A DNA stretch of 64,000 bases from Streptococcus sanguinis (GCF_900475275.1 NZ_LS483364.1:1798001-1862000); one strand, 5' to 3'. Positions 18,585 through 27,477 are shown, counted from the first letter of the stretch. Translations and numbers: made by a program. The notes: generated by a model not told the origin, from the sequence alone.

Positions 18585-19244
18585 TCAATAACTTTTAGGA
18601 TCATTTGCTACTGCGATGACTGCATTCGCAAATGCGTCGCAGGCAGCTCGGCATGCTGACTGTGATCCGACTAGAAGTCCGCCGGCAAAGTTGGTTTCAC
18701 TCGGTGGTCCATAGAAGGCACCAACTTGCACATCTGCCGCTTTCAAAGCCGCATCCAGTGCCACCATAGCTTCACCCGGTGGAGCAATCAAGTAAGCAAT
18801 TGCTGTTCCTTCTTCTGCATTAGCACCCTCTGACAGGTAAGAGCCCGCACGAGAGATACAATGAGCAAAATAAGGAATGCTGTCATCATCATTGGCACTG
18901 TAGAAGCTAGCCCCATTTTCGATTTCATAGACTGCTACATCCAGACCGCTGCGAACTTCTTCTGGGTTTGGACCAGCCAAGATACCGATGACTTCACCAG
19001 CCAGCTTAGTTGAAGCGTTTCCTGCACCAGCATACATACTGCGAGCATAGACTACTTCGACATCTGCAGCCTTGGTAGCTTCATCCAAGGCTACATAAGT
19101 GACATCATCACAGTCAGAAGTGATAATTCCCAGGCTTCTGTGATGTGGTTTAAGCTCCAAAGAAGCTGCCAAACCTGCATCCACGTTTGAAATCAGAAGG
19201 GCACTTAATACATTTGCGCCTAATCGATCATTTTTCAAAGCCAC
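18585..19244 (-). CDS. eutL: Tandem-domain shell protein EutL
   Basis: Trimer-forming, two-domain BMC shell protein with a gated central pore, 219 residues. Family segments are MALKNDRLGANVLSALLISN, LGIITSDCDDVTYVALDEA, ARSMYAGAGNASTKLAGE and FYGPPSETNFAGGLL. Length and order (between eutC and the EutK-like gene) match other eut loci. Confidence 0.96.
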   Translation of the reverse strand: MALKNDRLGANVLSALLISNVDAGLAASLELKPHHRSLGIITSDCDDVTYVALDEATKAADVEVVYARSMYAGAGNASTKLAGEVIGILAGPNPEEVRSGLDVAVYEIENGASFYSANDDDSIPYFAHCISRAGSYLSEGANAEEGTAIAYLIAPPGEAMVALDAALKAADVQVGAFYGPPSETNFAGGLLVGSQSACRAACDAFANAVIAVANDPKSY

Positions 19245-19253
19245 TACCTCCTA

Positions 19254-20174
19254 TTATTTCAAATCAATTCCTGATTTCTTATTATCAAGAATCTTCTTAA
19301 TGATTTCTGCTACATAGGCTCCAGCTTCAACGGCTGGTGTTCCGCCTTTATGAATATTGGAAACAACGGTCCGTTTCGCTTCTGGCATACCAACTGTTGG
19401 CTTGTAAGCCAGATAAGCACTCATAGACTCAGCTGTTACCAGACCCGGACGCTCACCGACCAGCATACAGATAACTTCTGCACCAGTCAGCTCTGCGATT
19501 TGGTCCATAGCTGCAACCCGAGCATGCTTGATAAAGAGCACTTCACCAAATTCCAGTCCGAACATTTTCAGACCTTGCTTCAGAGCTGGCAAGAAGTCTT
19601 TGACATTAGCCTCGATAGCTGATGAGCTAAGACCGTCACCAACGACAATCTGAACCTTGGCATTAGGTTTGCATTTTTCTTTGATAATCGCCTGCTGATC
19701 TTCAGGGAAGACCCGGCCAAAATCTGGACGTGTCAAGTATTCATCTTTAGTAGTCGCCTTAGTCTGTACAGGAATGAAGCCCATTTCCTTGATAAAGTCA
19801 TCTGAGACATAGGAGAAGACCGCATCCTGAGCTGCCGCATGGTCTGCACGGAAACGCAAAACACTTTGTGTCTTGTAGCGATCACCTGCCCGCCATAATC
19901 CCAGACGTGCCGGAGTAAATTTCTTAATCTTCCGGTAAGCTTCTTCATTGATGGCATTTGGAACCAAGAACTGCTCCTGAATATCTACTTCTGTTATATC
20001 CGGAATAATGCCATCTTCAATTACTGAAGTGTCTTGTTTGACTTCTTCCTGCAGAGAAACCACAGGTTTTTCTGCTTTGTTCTGGTCAGTCGCTGCTGTT
20101 TCTTTAAAAGCTGAGTCGCCGCCCATCTCATTTAACAATGAGCGAATCATTTCTTTTAATTGCAATTCATCCAC
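19254..20174 (-). CDS. eutC: Ethanolamine ammonia-lyase small subunit
   Basis: Small subunit of AdoCbl-dependent ethanolamine ammonia-lyase, which makes acetaldehyde and ammonia. The 306 residues have the catalytic-domain segments [51 protein letters not shown] and [18 protein letters not shown]. The first 20 residues, [20 protein letters not shown], form an amphipathic helix, followed by a 70-residue linker: the known EutC targeting signal layout. It lies 16 bases after eutB. Confidence 0.96.
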   Translation of the reverse strand: MDELQLKEMIRSLLNEMGGDSAFKETAATDQNKAEKPVVSLQEEVKQDTSVIEDGIIPDITEVDIQEQFLVPNAINEEAYRKIKKFTPARLGLWRAGDRYKTQSVLRFRADHAAAQDAVFSYVSDDFIKEMGFIPVQTKATTKDEYLTRPDFGRVFPEDQQAIIKEKCKPNAKVQIVVGDGLSSSAIEANVKDFLPALKQGLKMFGLEFGEVLFIKHARVAAMDQIAELTGAEVICMLVGERPGLVTAESMSAYLAYKPTVGMPEAKRTVVSNIHKGGTPAVEAGAYVAEIIKKILDNKKSGIDLK

Positions 20175-20190
20175 AATGATTTCCTCCTTG

Positions 20191-21561
20191 CTAATTTGAT
20201 TTCATAAAGATGGAGCCGTCTCCGCCGATTTCTGTCAGGTGACCATCTTCCATCAAGCCCATTTTTTCCATCCACTCTTCAAATTCCTTGATCGGACGTT
20301 TATTGAGAAGTGAACGCATGGTTGCTGTTTCATGGTAACCAGTTGTTTGATAGTTAAGCATGATATCGTCACCATGAGGAATCGCCATGATGTAGTTAAC
20401 ATTGGCTGCTCCGAGAAGAACCAAGAGATTTTCAGCGTCGTTTTGGTCAGCCTTCATGTGATTAGTGTAGCAGATATCACAACCCATTGAGATACCAGTC
20501 AGTTTGCCCATGAAGTGGTCTTCCAAACCAGCACGGATAACCTGCTTAGAATCGTAGAGATACTCAGGTCCGATGAATCCAACAACGGTATTTACCAAGA
20601 ATGGATCGAAGCGTTTAGCAAAACCATAACAACGAGCTTCCATAGTCACTTGGTCTGCTCCATGGTGAGCATCAGATGAAAGTTCAGAACCTTGACCTGT
20701 TTCAAAGTACATGACATTCGGTCCAGCAGCTGTTCCCACTTTCAGAGCTGTATCCCAAGCTTCTTGAATGATTTTAGCATCAAAACCAAAAGCTTCATTT
20801 CCTTTTTCAGATCCGGCGATAGATTGGAAGACCAATCCTGTCGGAGCACCTTGATTCATGGCTTCGATCTGAGTAGTAACGTGAGCCAGCACACAGTGCT
20901 GAGTTGGAATCTTGTACTCTTCGATGAAGTCGTTAAACTTATGCAAGACACGTTTGGTACTTTCTACTGAGTCATCCACTGGGTTCAATCCTAAGAGAGC
21001 ATCCCCACATCCATAAGCAAAACCTTCCATAGTAGAAGCCATGATACCGTCTGGATCATCTGTGGTATGGTTTGGTTGAAGACGAGAAGAGAAGGTTCCC
21101 GGCATACCAATCGTTGTATTGGCATGTTTGGTAATGACAATCTTATTGGCAGCTACAATCAAGTCCAAGTTGGTCATCAACTTAGCAACTGCTGCTACCA
21201 TTTCAGAAGTCAACCCACGAGACAGCCACTGAATATCTACGTTCTTAGTCTTGTTATCCAAGATCCATTCACGCAGCTCTTCTACTGTCCAGTTCTTAAT
21301 CTTTTCGTAAGTACGAAGATTGACGTCGTCGATGATAATCCGTGTTACCTCATCTTCTTCATAAGGCACTACCGGATTATTGAACAAATCAGACAGTTTT
21401 AGCTGAGCTAGTACAACCTTAGCAGCGACACGCTCTTCGGCAGATTCTGCTGCTACTCCGGCTAGCTGATCCCCGGATTTGTACTCATTGGCTTTGGCCA
21501 GCACTTCTTTTACGGATTTAAATTCGTAAAGCCGACCAAACAATTTTGTTTTCAAAATCAT
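20191..21561 (-). CDS. eutB: Ethanolamine ammonia-lyase large subunit
   Basis: Catalytic TIM-barrel subunit of ethanolamine ammonia-lyase, 456 residues. Recognisable family segments are [80 protein letters not shown] and [17 protein letters not shown]. It follows eutA and overlaps nothing; a GGAGG-type site precedes ATG 21561. Confidence 0.97.
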   Translation of the reverse strand: MILKTKLFGRLYEFKSVKEVLAKANEYKSGDQLAGVAAESAEERVAAKVVLAQLKLSDLFNNPVVPYEEDEVTRIIIDDVNLRTYEKIKNWTVEELREWILDNKTKNVDIQWLSRGLTSEMVAAVAKLMTNLDLIVAANKIVITKHANTTIGMPGTFSSRLQPNHTTDDPDGIMASTMEGFAYGCGDALLGLNPVDDSVESTKRVLHKFNDFIEEYKIPTQHCVLAHVTTQIEAMNQGAPTGLVFQSIAGSEKGNEAFGFDAKIIQEAWDTALKVGTAAGPNVMYFETGQGSELSSDAHHGADQVTMEARCYGFAKRFDPFLVNTVVGFIGPEYLYDSKQVIRAGLEDHFMGKLTGISMGCDICYTNHMKADQNDAENLLVLLGAANVNYIMAIPHGDDIMLNYQTTGYHETATMRSLLNKRPIKEFEEWMEKMGLMEDGHLTEIGGDGSIFMKSN

Positions 21562-21592
21562 GGATTACTTCCTCCTTTGTGTAAATAAAAGT

Positions 21593-23026
21593 TTAATTAA
21601 ACACCAATGTTTTCACGACAATCGGTAAGACCGATCCTTCAATGACTGGATTACCAATATCGATATAGTCGCCATTTTGAACATCCACTGAGTCAATGCA
21701 AACAAATGGATAATCCTTAGGCAACTGAGCAAAGAGACATTGACCTAGAACCTTGGCCATATCTTCTCTGACCACCACTAGCAACGGAATTTTCTTTTCA
21801 ATGCTTTCTCTCATTCCCTTGACAATAGCCTCTGCGTATTCCAAAACCCGGGCGAAGCTTGGGCTTTTTTCTCCATTGATTGCCAAAGCCACCTGCTGGA
21901 CTTCATTTTCCAGTGTGAACCAGGCCACCTTGTCCTTGATAATCTGCTGCAGCCCCTCCTTGTCCTCATGCTCATCAGAAGCTGCCAGCTTGAGAACTGG
22001 AATGTTCTTAATAGGAAGGATATCGGAGATGTAGGTAATGGTGCTGCCGCTGACATCGGTCGTATGGCTGCCCGCTCCAACAACGGTTGCCCGGATGGTC
22101 TCAGCTGACTGGATGACTTTCTTTTGATCAAAAATCTTGGATTTGCTCAGCGCCCTGCCTAGCAAGATACCGATATCCCCATAGCGGAAATCATCCGCCG
22201 AGGTCGTTTCCAAGTATATTCCATCAGCTACACCACCAGAGAAAGATACGCAGTGGAGATCATAGTTCAACTTGAGACCGTGGTTGGTCTGTAGAAGCTC
22301 ATAGTAAGGACTGTGATTGTCAATTCCTACAGACTGTTCTAATACGGAGACCATTTCTTGAATCAGTCGATCCAAATCAGCTCGATGGACCGTTTCACCA
22401 ACTGCCAGCTGAAGCCCCTGCTCTGCAATGATAGTCTGCAGTTTTGGAGCAATATAGCTAATCCGCTGGGTCTGCGGATCCATCTTTATCAGCCGACCTC
22501 CGATATCAAAACACCCTGTATCAATCACATCTCCTTCTCGGAAGACTGCCAGATTGGAAGTCCCCCCACCAATATCAATATTGACTACTGATGTATGATG
22601 CTCTTGAGAATACTGATGGCTGCAGGCCCCTTTACCAGCAATGATGCTCTCAAGGTCTGGACCGGCCGTCGCAACGACAAAGTCACCAGCATAGCCACTC
22701 AGTGCTTGAAGCACCTGACTGGCATTTTCCTTGCGAGCCGTCTCACCAGTAATGATGACTGCCCCCATCTGAATATCTTTTTTCTGAATGCCTGCTTTCG
22801 CATACTCATTCAGAACAAAGTTTTTGATCTTATCCACCTCGATCAAAAGTTGATCCGAAATTGGTGTGAAGATAATTTCACTTTTATAAAGAACTTTTTT
22901 ATCTGTAATATAGACACGAGGAATAGTAAACACAGAAGCAATATTCTCGATGGTAAGCTCTGACAAGATCAGCTGTGTAGTGGCTGTCCCGATATCGAGC
23001 CCCACACTCAAAATTTTATCTGACAT
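21593..23026 (-). CDS. eutA: Ethanolamine ammonia-lyase reactivase EutA
   Basis: ATPase that reactivates ethanolamine ammonia-lyase by exchanging damaged cobalamin. The 477 residues start MSDKILSVGLDIGTATTQLI with the actin-like phosphate loop DIGTATTQ, and the second one is VVNIDIGGGTSNLAVF. ATG 23026 with GGAGG 9 bases upstream is preferred over the longer in-frame start at 23080, which would run through the leader terminator. It is the first gene of the long eutA-eutQ message and is preceded by an EutV-type antitermination leader. Confidence 0.94.
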   Translation of the reverse strand: MSDKILSVGLDIGTATTQLILSELTIENIASVFTIPRVYITDKKVLYKSEIIFTPISDQLLIEVDKIKNFVLNEYAKAGIQKKDIQMGAVIITGETARKENASQVLQALSGYAGDFVVATAGPDLESIIAGKGACSHQYSQEHHTSVVNIDIGGGTSNLAVFREGDVIDTGCFDIGGRLIKMDPQTQRISYIAPKLQTIIAEQGLQLAVGETVHRADLDRLIQEMVSVLEQSVGIDNHSPYYELLQTNHGLKLNYDLHCVSFSGGVADGIYLETTSADDFRYGDIGILLGRALSKSKIFDQKKVIQSAETIRATVVGAGSHTTDVSGSTITYISDILPIKNIPVLKLAASDEHEDKEGLQQIIKDKVAWFTLENEVQQVALAINGEKSPSFARVLEYAEAIVKGMRESIEKKIPLLVVVREDMAKVLGQCLFAQLPKDYPFVCIDSVDVQNGDYIDIGNPVIEGSVLPIVVKTLVFN

Positions 23027-23040
23027 ACTAAAAACCTCCA

Positions 23041-23130
23041 AAAAAAGACGCTCAAAGCAATGCAAACAAACGGAGTTCATTTACATTCTTCAAGCGTCAT
23101 TGCTTTTTTCGACTGACATCATTGTTAGTC
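23041..23130 (-). promoter_or_regulatory. EutV dual-hairpin antitermination leader of eutA
   Basis: On the minus strand the first hairpin (23130-23111) has hexaloop AATGAT. The second (23105-23092) has stem AAGC/GCTT and hexaloop AATGAC. Both loops have A at position 1 and G at position 4, the ANTAR recognition pattern. A 15-base-pair terminator stem with one bulge (arms 23098-23084 and 23062-23047) followed by U-tract begins inside the second loop, so binding of EutV there would exclude the terminator. Confidence 0.85.
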
Positions 23131-23139
23131 TGGTAGTAT

Positions 23140-24575
23140 TTATTTTTTAAAACGAATGGTCGTTGTCGTCCCCTCACAGTCTGAGTGGATAGACAAGGTT
23201 CCAAACAACTTTCCTTGGACAAAACGCTCCACCAAGAGTAGACCCAGATGATTTTCAAAGGTGTGCTCTCGATTGTAACCGCTACCATTATCCAGTACTT
23301 TTAAAGTTATTATATCATTTTTAAATCCAACCTGCAAACGGATTTGCGGTTTTTCTGGATTTTTTTGTCCTTAAAAGCATGTTCATAGCTGTTCTGCAGT
23401 AATTCATTGACGATTAGCGCCAGTGAAGTGGCTCGGCTGCTGTCGAGACAGAGTTCCGGTTCCAGGCTGTAGGTCAGGGTTATTTCCCTATGCCCGGAAA
23501 AACAGCGCTGAACATTATCGATAACTCTCTTCAGCAGATGCTCAATCTGAATGCTGTCATCCTGCTGAGAAGACAGGAGTTCGTGGGTCGCCGCTATAGA
23601 GAGCACACGATTCATACTGTCATTAAGAGCTTTTTTGGTGTCTGCTCCTAAACTTTGCTGAGCCTGTAGTCGCAGCAAGGAAACAACGGTTTGCAAGTTA
23701 TTCTTTACCCGATGGTTCATTTCACGAATGGTAGTTGTATGGGTTAAGAGCTGCGCTTCCTTTTCCTTGATGTCTGTAATATCCTTACAGATCATGACCA
23801 CATTTTCACTTTCAGCCAGCAAATAGCGTTTGACCAAAAAGCAATATGTTCCATAATGTACCTCAACTTGGTGAGGTTTTTCTTGAGGGGCTTGCGGTCC
23901 CAGTTGCTGGATTTCTTCAAAAGTCAGACTGTCTAAGACCAGATTGCTGTAGTGCATTCCCTCAATCGAGTCCATATAGCCCAGCTTATGGCGATAAGAA
24001 TCGGCAGCTGCTTGATTGAAATACTTGAGATAGCCCTGCTGGTCAAAGACCAGACAAGCTTCGTCAATATGATCAAATAAAACAAACTGCTCTTGCGCTG
24101 AAATCTCAGGAGTGCTTCGCAACCCAAAACCGTCGTCCTCTTTATCCAAAGAAAAGTGGTCCGGTAAAGTCTGAGGAGCATTTTTTTCGATAATCAGCGT
24201 TCCGATGACGCGCTCTTCTCTCACTATCGGAAAGACCGTCTGGTGAATGGCTAAGCCCTCCTGCGATCTGGCCGAAAGCCCAATCGAGGGAGCGCCCGTC
24301 TCCAAGGTTCGGATAACACCTGGCTCATTTTCCAGATAAGCCATAGCACCTACGACCGAGTTTTCGTACAAGCTGAGCTTGCTTTCCGGTTTTTTGTGAA
24401 AGATGACAATGGCATGTTCCGAAAAGATATTCTTTACGTCAATGAAGACATCTTCATTAGCATAAGCTGAGTTTTTCAATAATTCGTCAGCCTGTTGGAC
24501 AAGATGCTCGATATCAGCCTCATCCAAATTTGTCTGTTCCCGACAAAGCTGCTTTATCTTATCTTTATACATCAT
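23140..24575 (-). CDS. eutW: Sensor histidine kinase EutW, interrupted by a frameshift
   Basis: Ethanolamine-sensing kinase that phosphorylates EutV. The N-terminal GAF/PAS-like sensor covers about residues 1-270. The HisKA_2-type H-box REMNHRVKNNLQ follows near residue 285, and the ATPase N-box is LIVNELLQNSYEHAF. The frame is then lost at a run of seven A (23366-23360): it reads on to a stop at 23310. The other frame continues from about 23360 with LDNGSGYNREH and GLLLVERF and ends at 23140. One extra A would give a normal 478-residue kinase. It overlaps the eutV stop by one base (TAATG). The break may be a sequence error, a true mutation, or slippage. Confidence 0.88.
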
Positions 24576-25150
24576 TACACATCATCTTGGAGCACCAGCA
24601 ATTTGGCAATCTCAATCATCGGCACTCTCTTTTGCATACTAATTGTCCGAATGCGCTTGAAAGCTTCTGGCTCTGACAAATGATCACGAGCCATCAGCAA
24701 GCCTTTAGCCTTTTCAATCACAATCCGATCGTCTATTTTTTTAGACAGTTTGACCATTTCATTGGACATCTGCTGAAGCTGGCGGCCCTTCTCAATGCAG
24801 ATCTCTACCATTGGAATCAAGGACTTGGCATCCAAAGGTTTAACCAAGTAAGCACTAATCCCATTGGTTTTAGCTTTTTGAACATAGTGTTCATCGCTGT
24901 AGGCTGACAGTAGAATCACACTGTAGGCTAAAGCGTCTTCGAGTATCTTTTTACCCGCTGTCAGGCCATCCAGAAGCGGAAGCTTGATGTCCATCATGAC
25001 CAAGTCACAACGATATTTCTGACACAAATCAATAGCCTCAAAGCCATCGGATGCCTCAGCCACCACTTCATAATCAGCTGCCTCTAATATATTTCGGATA
25101 TCTAATCTTACAATTGGATCATCATCAACAATTAGTATTCTGCCTTTCAT
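24575..25150 (-). CDS. eutV: Antiterminator response regulator EutV
   Basis: RNA-binding response regulator, 191 residues. The receiver domain has the acidic pocket VDDDP and phospho-acceptor Asp54 in LVMMDIKLP. The C-terminal ANTAR domain (about residues 125-185) is seen in MVKLSKKIDDRIVIEKAKGLLMARDHLSEPEAFKRIRTIS, here naming only its ends: it runs from the KKIDDR region to the IAKLLV region. When phosphorylated by EutW, such proteins bind paired hairpins in leader RNAs and prevent termination. It lies 24 bases after eutS and is translationally coupled to eutW. Confidence 0.95.
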   Translation of the reverse strand: MKGRILIVDDDPIVRLDIRNILEAADYEVVAEASDGFEAIDLCQKYRCDLVMMDIKLPLLDGLTAGKKILEDALAYSVILLSAYSDEHYVQKAKTNGISAYLVKPLDAKSLIPMVEICIEKGRQLQQMSNEMVKLSKKIDDRIVIEKAKGLLMARDHLSEPEAFKRIRTISMQKRVPMIEIAKLLVLQDDV

Positions 25151-25174
25151 ACTTCCCCTCGACAGTTTGATTTT

Positions 25175-25519
25175 TTATGTCCGTGTTACGACAGTGCTGG
25201 AGAAGCCCAAAATCTCTTCCAGACCTTGTAAAACGGCAATGAGAGCTGCCTCAACAGAAGAAACGTCACCTGTCATCACGACAGAGCCGCTGAAACGATC
25301 CACAAAACCAACTTGAACATCCGCAGCCTTGGTCGCAATATCAACCGCAATGATAGCCGCTTCACTCGGAGTGATCGTCAAGATTCCAATCGCATCCTTG
25401 ATTTCTGCCTGCAATCCTAATTTTTCAAAAATGACTTCATCAGGATTGGCGATAAGGTGCGCCAAGGTCACTTGTTTCCCAGGAACGTATTCCTGTATCA
25501 TTCTTTGTTTTTCTTCCAA
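25175..25519 (-). CDS. eutS: Shell protein EutS
   Basis: Circularly permuted BMC-domain hexamer, bent so as to form shell edges. Segments are [20 protein letters not shown] and [20 protein letters not shown], typical of EutS/PduU. The start is most likely TTG at 25519, with AGAAGG 9 bases upstream, giving 114 residues; ATG at residue 7 is a less favoured alternative. It opens the eutS-eutV-eutW transcript. Confidence 0.93.
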   Translation of the reverse strand: MEEKQRMIQEYVPGKQVTLAHLIANPDEVIFEKLGLQAEIKDAIGILTITPSEAAIIAVDIATKAADVQVGFVDRFSGSVVMTGDVSSVEAALIAVLQGLEEILGFSSTVVTRT

Positions 25520-25577
25520 TTTAGTAAACCTTCTTCATGATTTTAAACCTTCAGAAGTGTACTGCATGCTCTTAAAC

Positions 25578-25606
25578 ATTATACAATAATTTTGGCATAA
25601 CAGCAA
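25578..25606 (-). promoter_or_regulatory. Promoter of eutS-eutV-eutW
   Basis: On the minus strand TTGCTG (25606-25601) and TATAAT (25583-25578) are 17 bases apart. The leader of about 50 bases has no paired hexaloop hairpins and no terminator, so the regulator genes appear to be made without needing EutV. A weak cre-like sequence overlaps the eutG stop around 25616-25630. Confidence 0.75.
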
Positions 25607-25615
25607 TTCAGAGGA

Positions 25616-26758
25616 TTAAAACGCTTTCTCTAATACTTTAAGCAGTTCTTCTGCCGTAGGGACGCGAGGGTTAGTCGGAGTACAGCCATCATGTAGAGCA
25701 GCTTCTGAAATTTCTACCTTGTACTGAGCAAAAGCATCTGCTTTCACACCATATTCTCTTAGAGAAGTTGGCATCTCCAGCTTTCTTTGCAGTTTCTTGA
25801 TGGCTTCAACCAGCTGTCTTACTCCTGATACAGGGCTTGAAGCACTGCATCCCAGTAGTTTGGCAATATCCTGATAGCGGCTTGCTACAGTCTTGTCTAT
25901 CGCCTGCCGGTTCCGGTTGTTGAATTCGATACCAGCATTATATTGAATGACATGGGGCATTAAAATACTGTTTAAACGACCATGAGGCACATGAAACTTA
26001 GCTCCTGCCGCATGTGCCAGACTGTGATTGATACCCAAAGAAGCTGTGTTAAAGGCCATACCAGCCAGAGTGGATGCTGCATGCATCTTTTCACGCGCTT
26101 CTACATCCTGACCATTTTTGTAGGCTTTAGGCAGGTATTCAAAGACCAGCTTGATTGCCTTTTCAGCCAAGGCATCAGAGAAGTCCGTAGCCTTGGTCGA
26201 TACATAAGCTTCAATGGCATGGGTCAGTACATCCATTCCAGTGTCAGCCGTGATGTTACCAGGAAGTGACAGAACCAAATCCGCATCTAAGATCGCAACA
26301 TCCGGAAGGATTTCTTTGGTCACTAAAGGATATTTGGTACCTCTCTCTGCATCCGTGATGACAGAAAAGGACGTTACTTCAGATCCAGTTCCGCTTGTCG
26401 TCGGAATGGCGATGAGAATGGCCTCTGAGAAAGCACCCTGTTTCTTGGCAAAATAATACATAGCCTTGGAAGCATCAATAGCAGAGCCGCCACCAATAGA
26501 AAGCACAATGCTGATTGGCTTGTCTCCTGCACTCTTGATACCAGCCACAACCGTTTCGATTGGCGGATCAGGCACAATATCCGTGAAAACAACAATATCA
26601 TTGCTGTCATCAAAGTTGGCTAAAATGGCATCCAACGTGCCAGATGTCTTCAAAAAAGGATCGGCAACGACTAGAATATGCTCGTTTTTATAATGGCTTA
26701 ATTGCTGCAGAGCGCCCTTGCCCACATGCAATTCAGTCTTATAGGAAATCTTATACAT
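25616..26758 (-). CDS. eutG: Iron-type alcohol dehydrogenase EutG
   Basis: Reduces acetaldehyde (or propionaldehyde) to the alcohol, regenerating NAD for EutE. The 380 residues have the NAD-binding [27 protein letters not shown], and the metal-ligand region HSLAHAAGAKFHVPHG with the expected histidines. No pduQ occurs in the window, so this enzyme probably serves both substrates. It is transcribed from its own promoter with a cre in the spacer and an EutV leader. Confidence 0.93.
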   Translation of the reverse strand: MYKISYKTELHVGKGALQQLSHYKNEHILVVADPFLKTSGTLDAILANFDDSNDIVVFTDIVPDPPIETVVAGIKSAGDKPISIVLSIGGGSAIDASKAMYYFAKKQGAFSEAILIAIPTTSGTGSEVTSFSVITDAERGTKYPLVTKEILPDVAILDADLVLSLPGNITADTGMDVLTHAIEAYVSTKATDFSDALAEKAIKLVFEYLPKAYKNGQDVEAREKMHAASTLAGMAFNTASLGINHSLAHAAGAKFHVPHGRLNSILMPHVIQYNAGIEFNNRNRQAIDKTVASRYQDIAKLLGCSASSPVSGVRQLVEAIKKLQRKLEMPTSLREYGVKADAFAQYKVEISEAALHDGCTPTNPRVPTAEELLKVLEKAF

Positions 26759-26791
26759 CTTTTCTCCTTTCTGTTATATCTATTTTTAAAC

Positions 26792-26889
26792 AAAAAGAAA
26801 CTATATGAAAATAAGACTGCTCTCCTACACACGTCACAGCATTTTCATATAGCTTCATTGCTTATTTATCTTCAGTACCCCTTTGTACT
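26792..26889 (-). promoter_or_regulatory. EutV dual-hairpin antitermination leader of eutG
   Basis: On the minus strand hairpin 1 (26889-26874) is AGTAC/GTACT around hexaloop AAAGGG. Hairpin 2 (26862-26851) is AGC/GCT around AATGAA. Both loops have A1 and G4. The terminator stem of 16 positions (26856-26841 with 26812-26797, ending in U5) begins within hairpin 2, so the two structures exclude each other. Confidence 0.88.
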
Positions 26890-26896
26890 ATATTGA

Positions 26897-26925
26897 ATTA
26901 TAACACAAAAGCGCTTTCATGGCAA
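26897..26925 (-). promoter_or_regulatory. eutG promoter with embedded cre site
   Basis: TTGCCA (26925-26920) and TATAAT (26902-26897) are separated by 17 bases on the minus strand. The spacer carries TGAAAGCGCTTTTG, a near-perfect CcpA cre, so carbon catabolite repression would block polymerase directly. Confidence 0.85.
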
Positions 26926-27026
26926 TAAAAAAGTCATTAATATAAGAAGTTTTTAGTGCCGCTTCTCCTTACAAAGCCAAGCTTATTTGAAGAATTAAAT
27001 TTTTATTAAAATTTAGTTCATTTTCC

Positions 27027-27055
27027 TTGTAATTCCCTGTGAAAGGTGTTACAAT
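27027..27055 (+). promoter_or_regulatory. Plus-strand promoter of the riboswitch RNA
   Basis: TTGTAA (27027-27032) and TACAAT (27050-27055) are 17 bases apart on the plus strand. The predicted start is near 27062, about 20 bases before the riboswitch core. Confidence 0.7.
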
Positions 27056-27061
27056 CTAGTT

Positions 27062-27396
27062 ACTAGGAAATTGATTTTAGTACTTTTAAGGATATGGAAG
27101 TCTGGTGCAAATCCAGCGCGGTCCCGCCACTGTGATAAGCTTTTCAGCTTTAAGTCAGGTCTTTATTCTTAAATTTTAGTAGATTTCATGCCTCGATGTA
27201 AGGTAGTGATGTCAGTTTGGAACAAACACTTTAGCTTAGTTTCCATTATTGACTCTACGTTTAAGTACGTTAATTTTCTAAAGATGAGATTTCACTTGTC
27301 TTTCTGCAAAGGAGCAGAGTCAATAATTGGAAAGCTAGTGCTAATCAACGAAGCTTAGCATAAAGATACAATGATGTATAGGCGGCTTTCTTTTTT
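27062..27396 (+). ncRNA. Stand-alone adenosylcobalamin riboswitch RNA with EutV-binding hairpins (EutX/Rli55-like)
   Basis: The cobalamin aptamer core (TCTGGTGCAAATCCAG, then CGGTCCCGCCACTGTGA, then AAGTCAGGTC) lies at about 27085-27173, closed by TTTAAG/CTTAAA. Downstream are TCTGC-AAAGGA-GCAGA (27303-27318) and ATAC-AATGAT-GTAT (27366-27379). Both are hexaloops with A1 and G4, as in the eut leaders. The end is a stem GGAAAGC region/GCTTTC (27330-27335 with 27385-27390) followed by six U. No plus-strand gene follows for 10 kb, so this is an independent small RNA opposite in direction to its neighbours. In Enterococcus and Listeria such RNAs sequester EutV when B12 is absent. Confidence 0.85.
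27240..27333 (+). promoter_or_regulatory. Long switch helix inside the riboswitch RNA
   Basis: Bases 27240-27256 pair with 27316-27333 over 17 base pairs with one bulged U (27327). The 3' arm overlaps the 3' half of the AAAGGA hairpin and the 5' arm of the terminal stem. The long helix and those hairpins are therefore alternatives. Confidence 0.7.
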
Positions 27397-27409
27397 AGAA
27401 GATTAAAAT

Positions 27410-27461
27410 AAGTTCTGTCCTTCCAAGACTCAGTAGGAGTCTATTTGGAAAGACAGAACTT
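27410..27461. terminator. Bidirectional terminator between the riboswitch RNA and pduO
   Basis: A three-part stem (27410-27419 with 27452-27461, 27421-27426 with 27445-27450, 27427-27431 with 27437-27441) is followed by U-run on the plus strand and a weaker one on the minus strand. It ends the pduO transcript and backs up the small-RNA terminator. Confidence 0.8.
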
Positions 27462-27477
27462 TTTCTGTTTCTTTTTG

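Noticed and set aside
23355..23370. Programmed -1 ribosomal frameshift in eutW
   Set aside because: The zero-frame codons are GAC AAA AAA, so the heptamer starts with C and not A; transcript slippage or error fits better, though I cannot exclude it.
25520..25571. EutV hairpin pair in the eutS leader
   Set aside because: The only stems found have loops of the wrong size or lack A1/G4, and there is no terminator.
27339..27360. TGCTAA/TTAGCA hairpin in the riboswitch RNA as the second EutV loop
   Set aside because: Its loop is 10 bases; the AATGAT hairpin at 27366-27379 fits the rule better.
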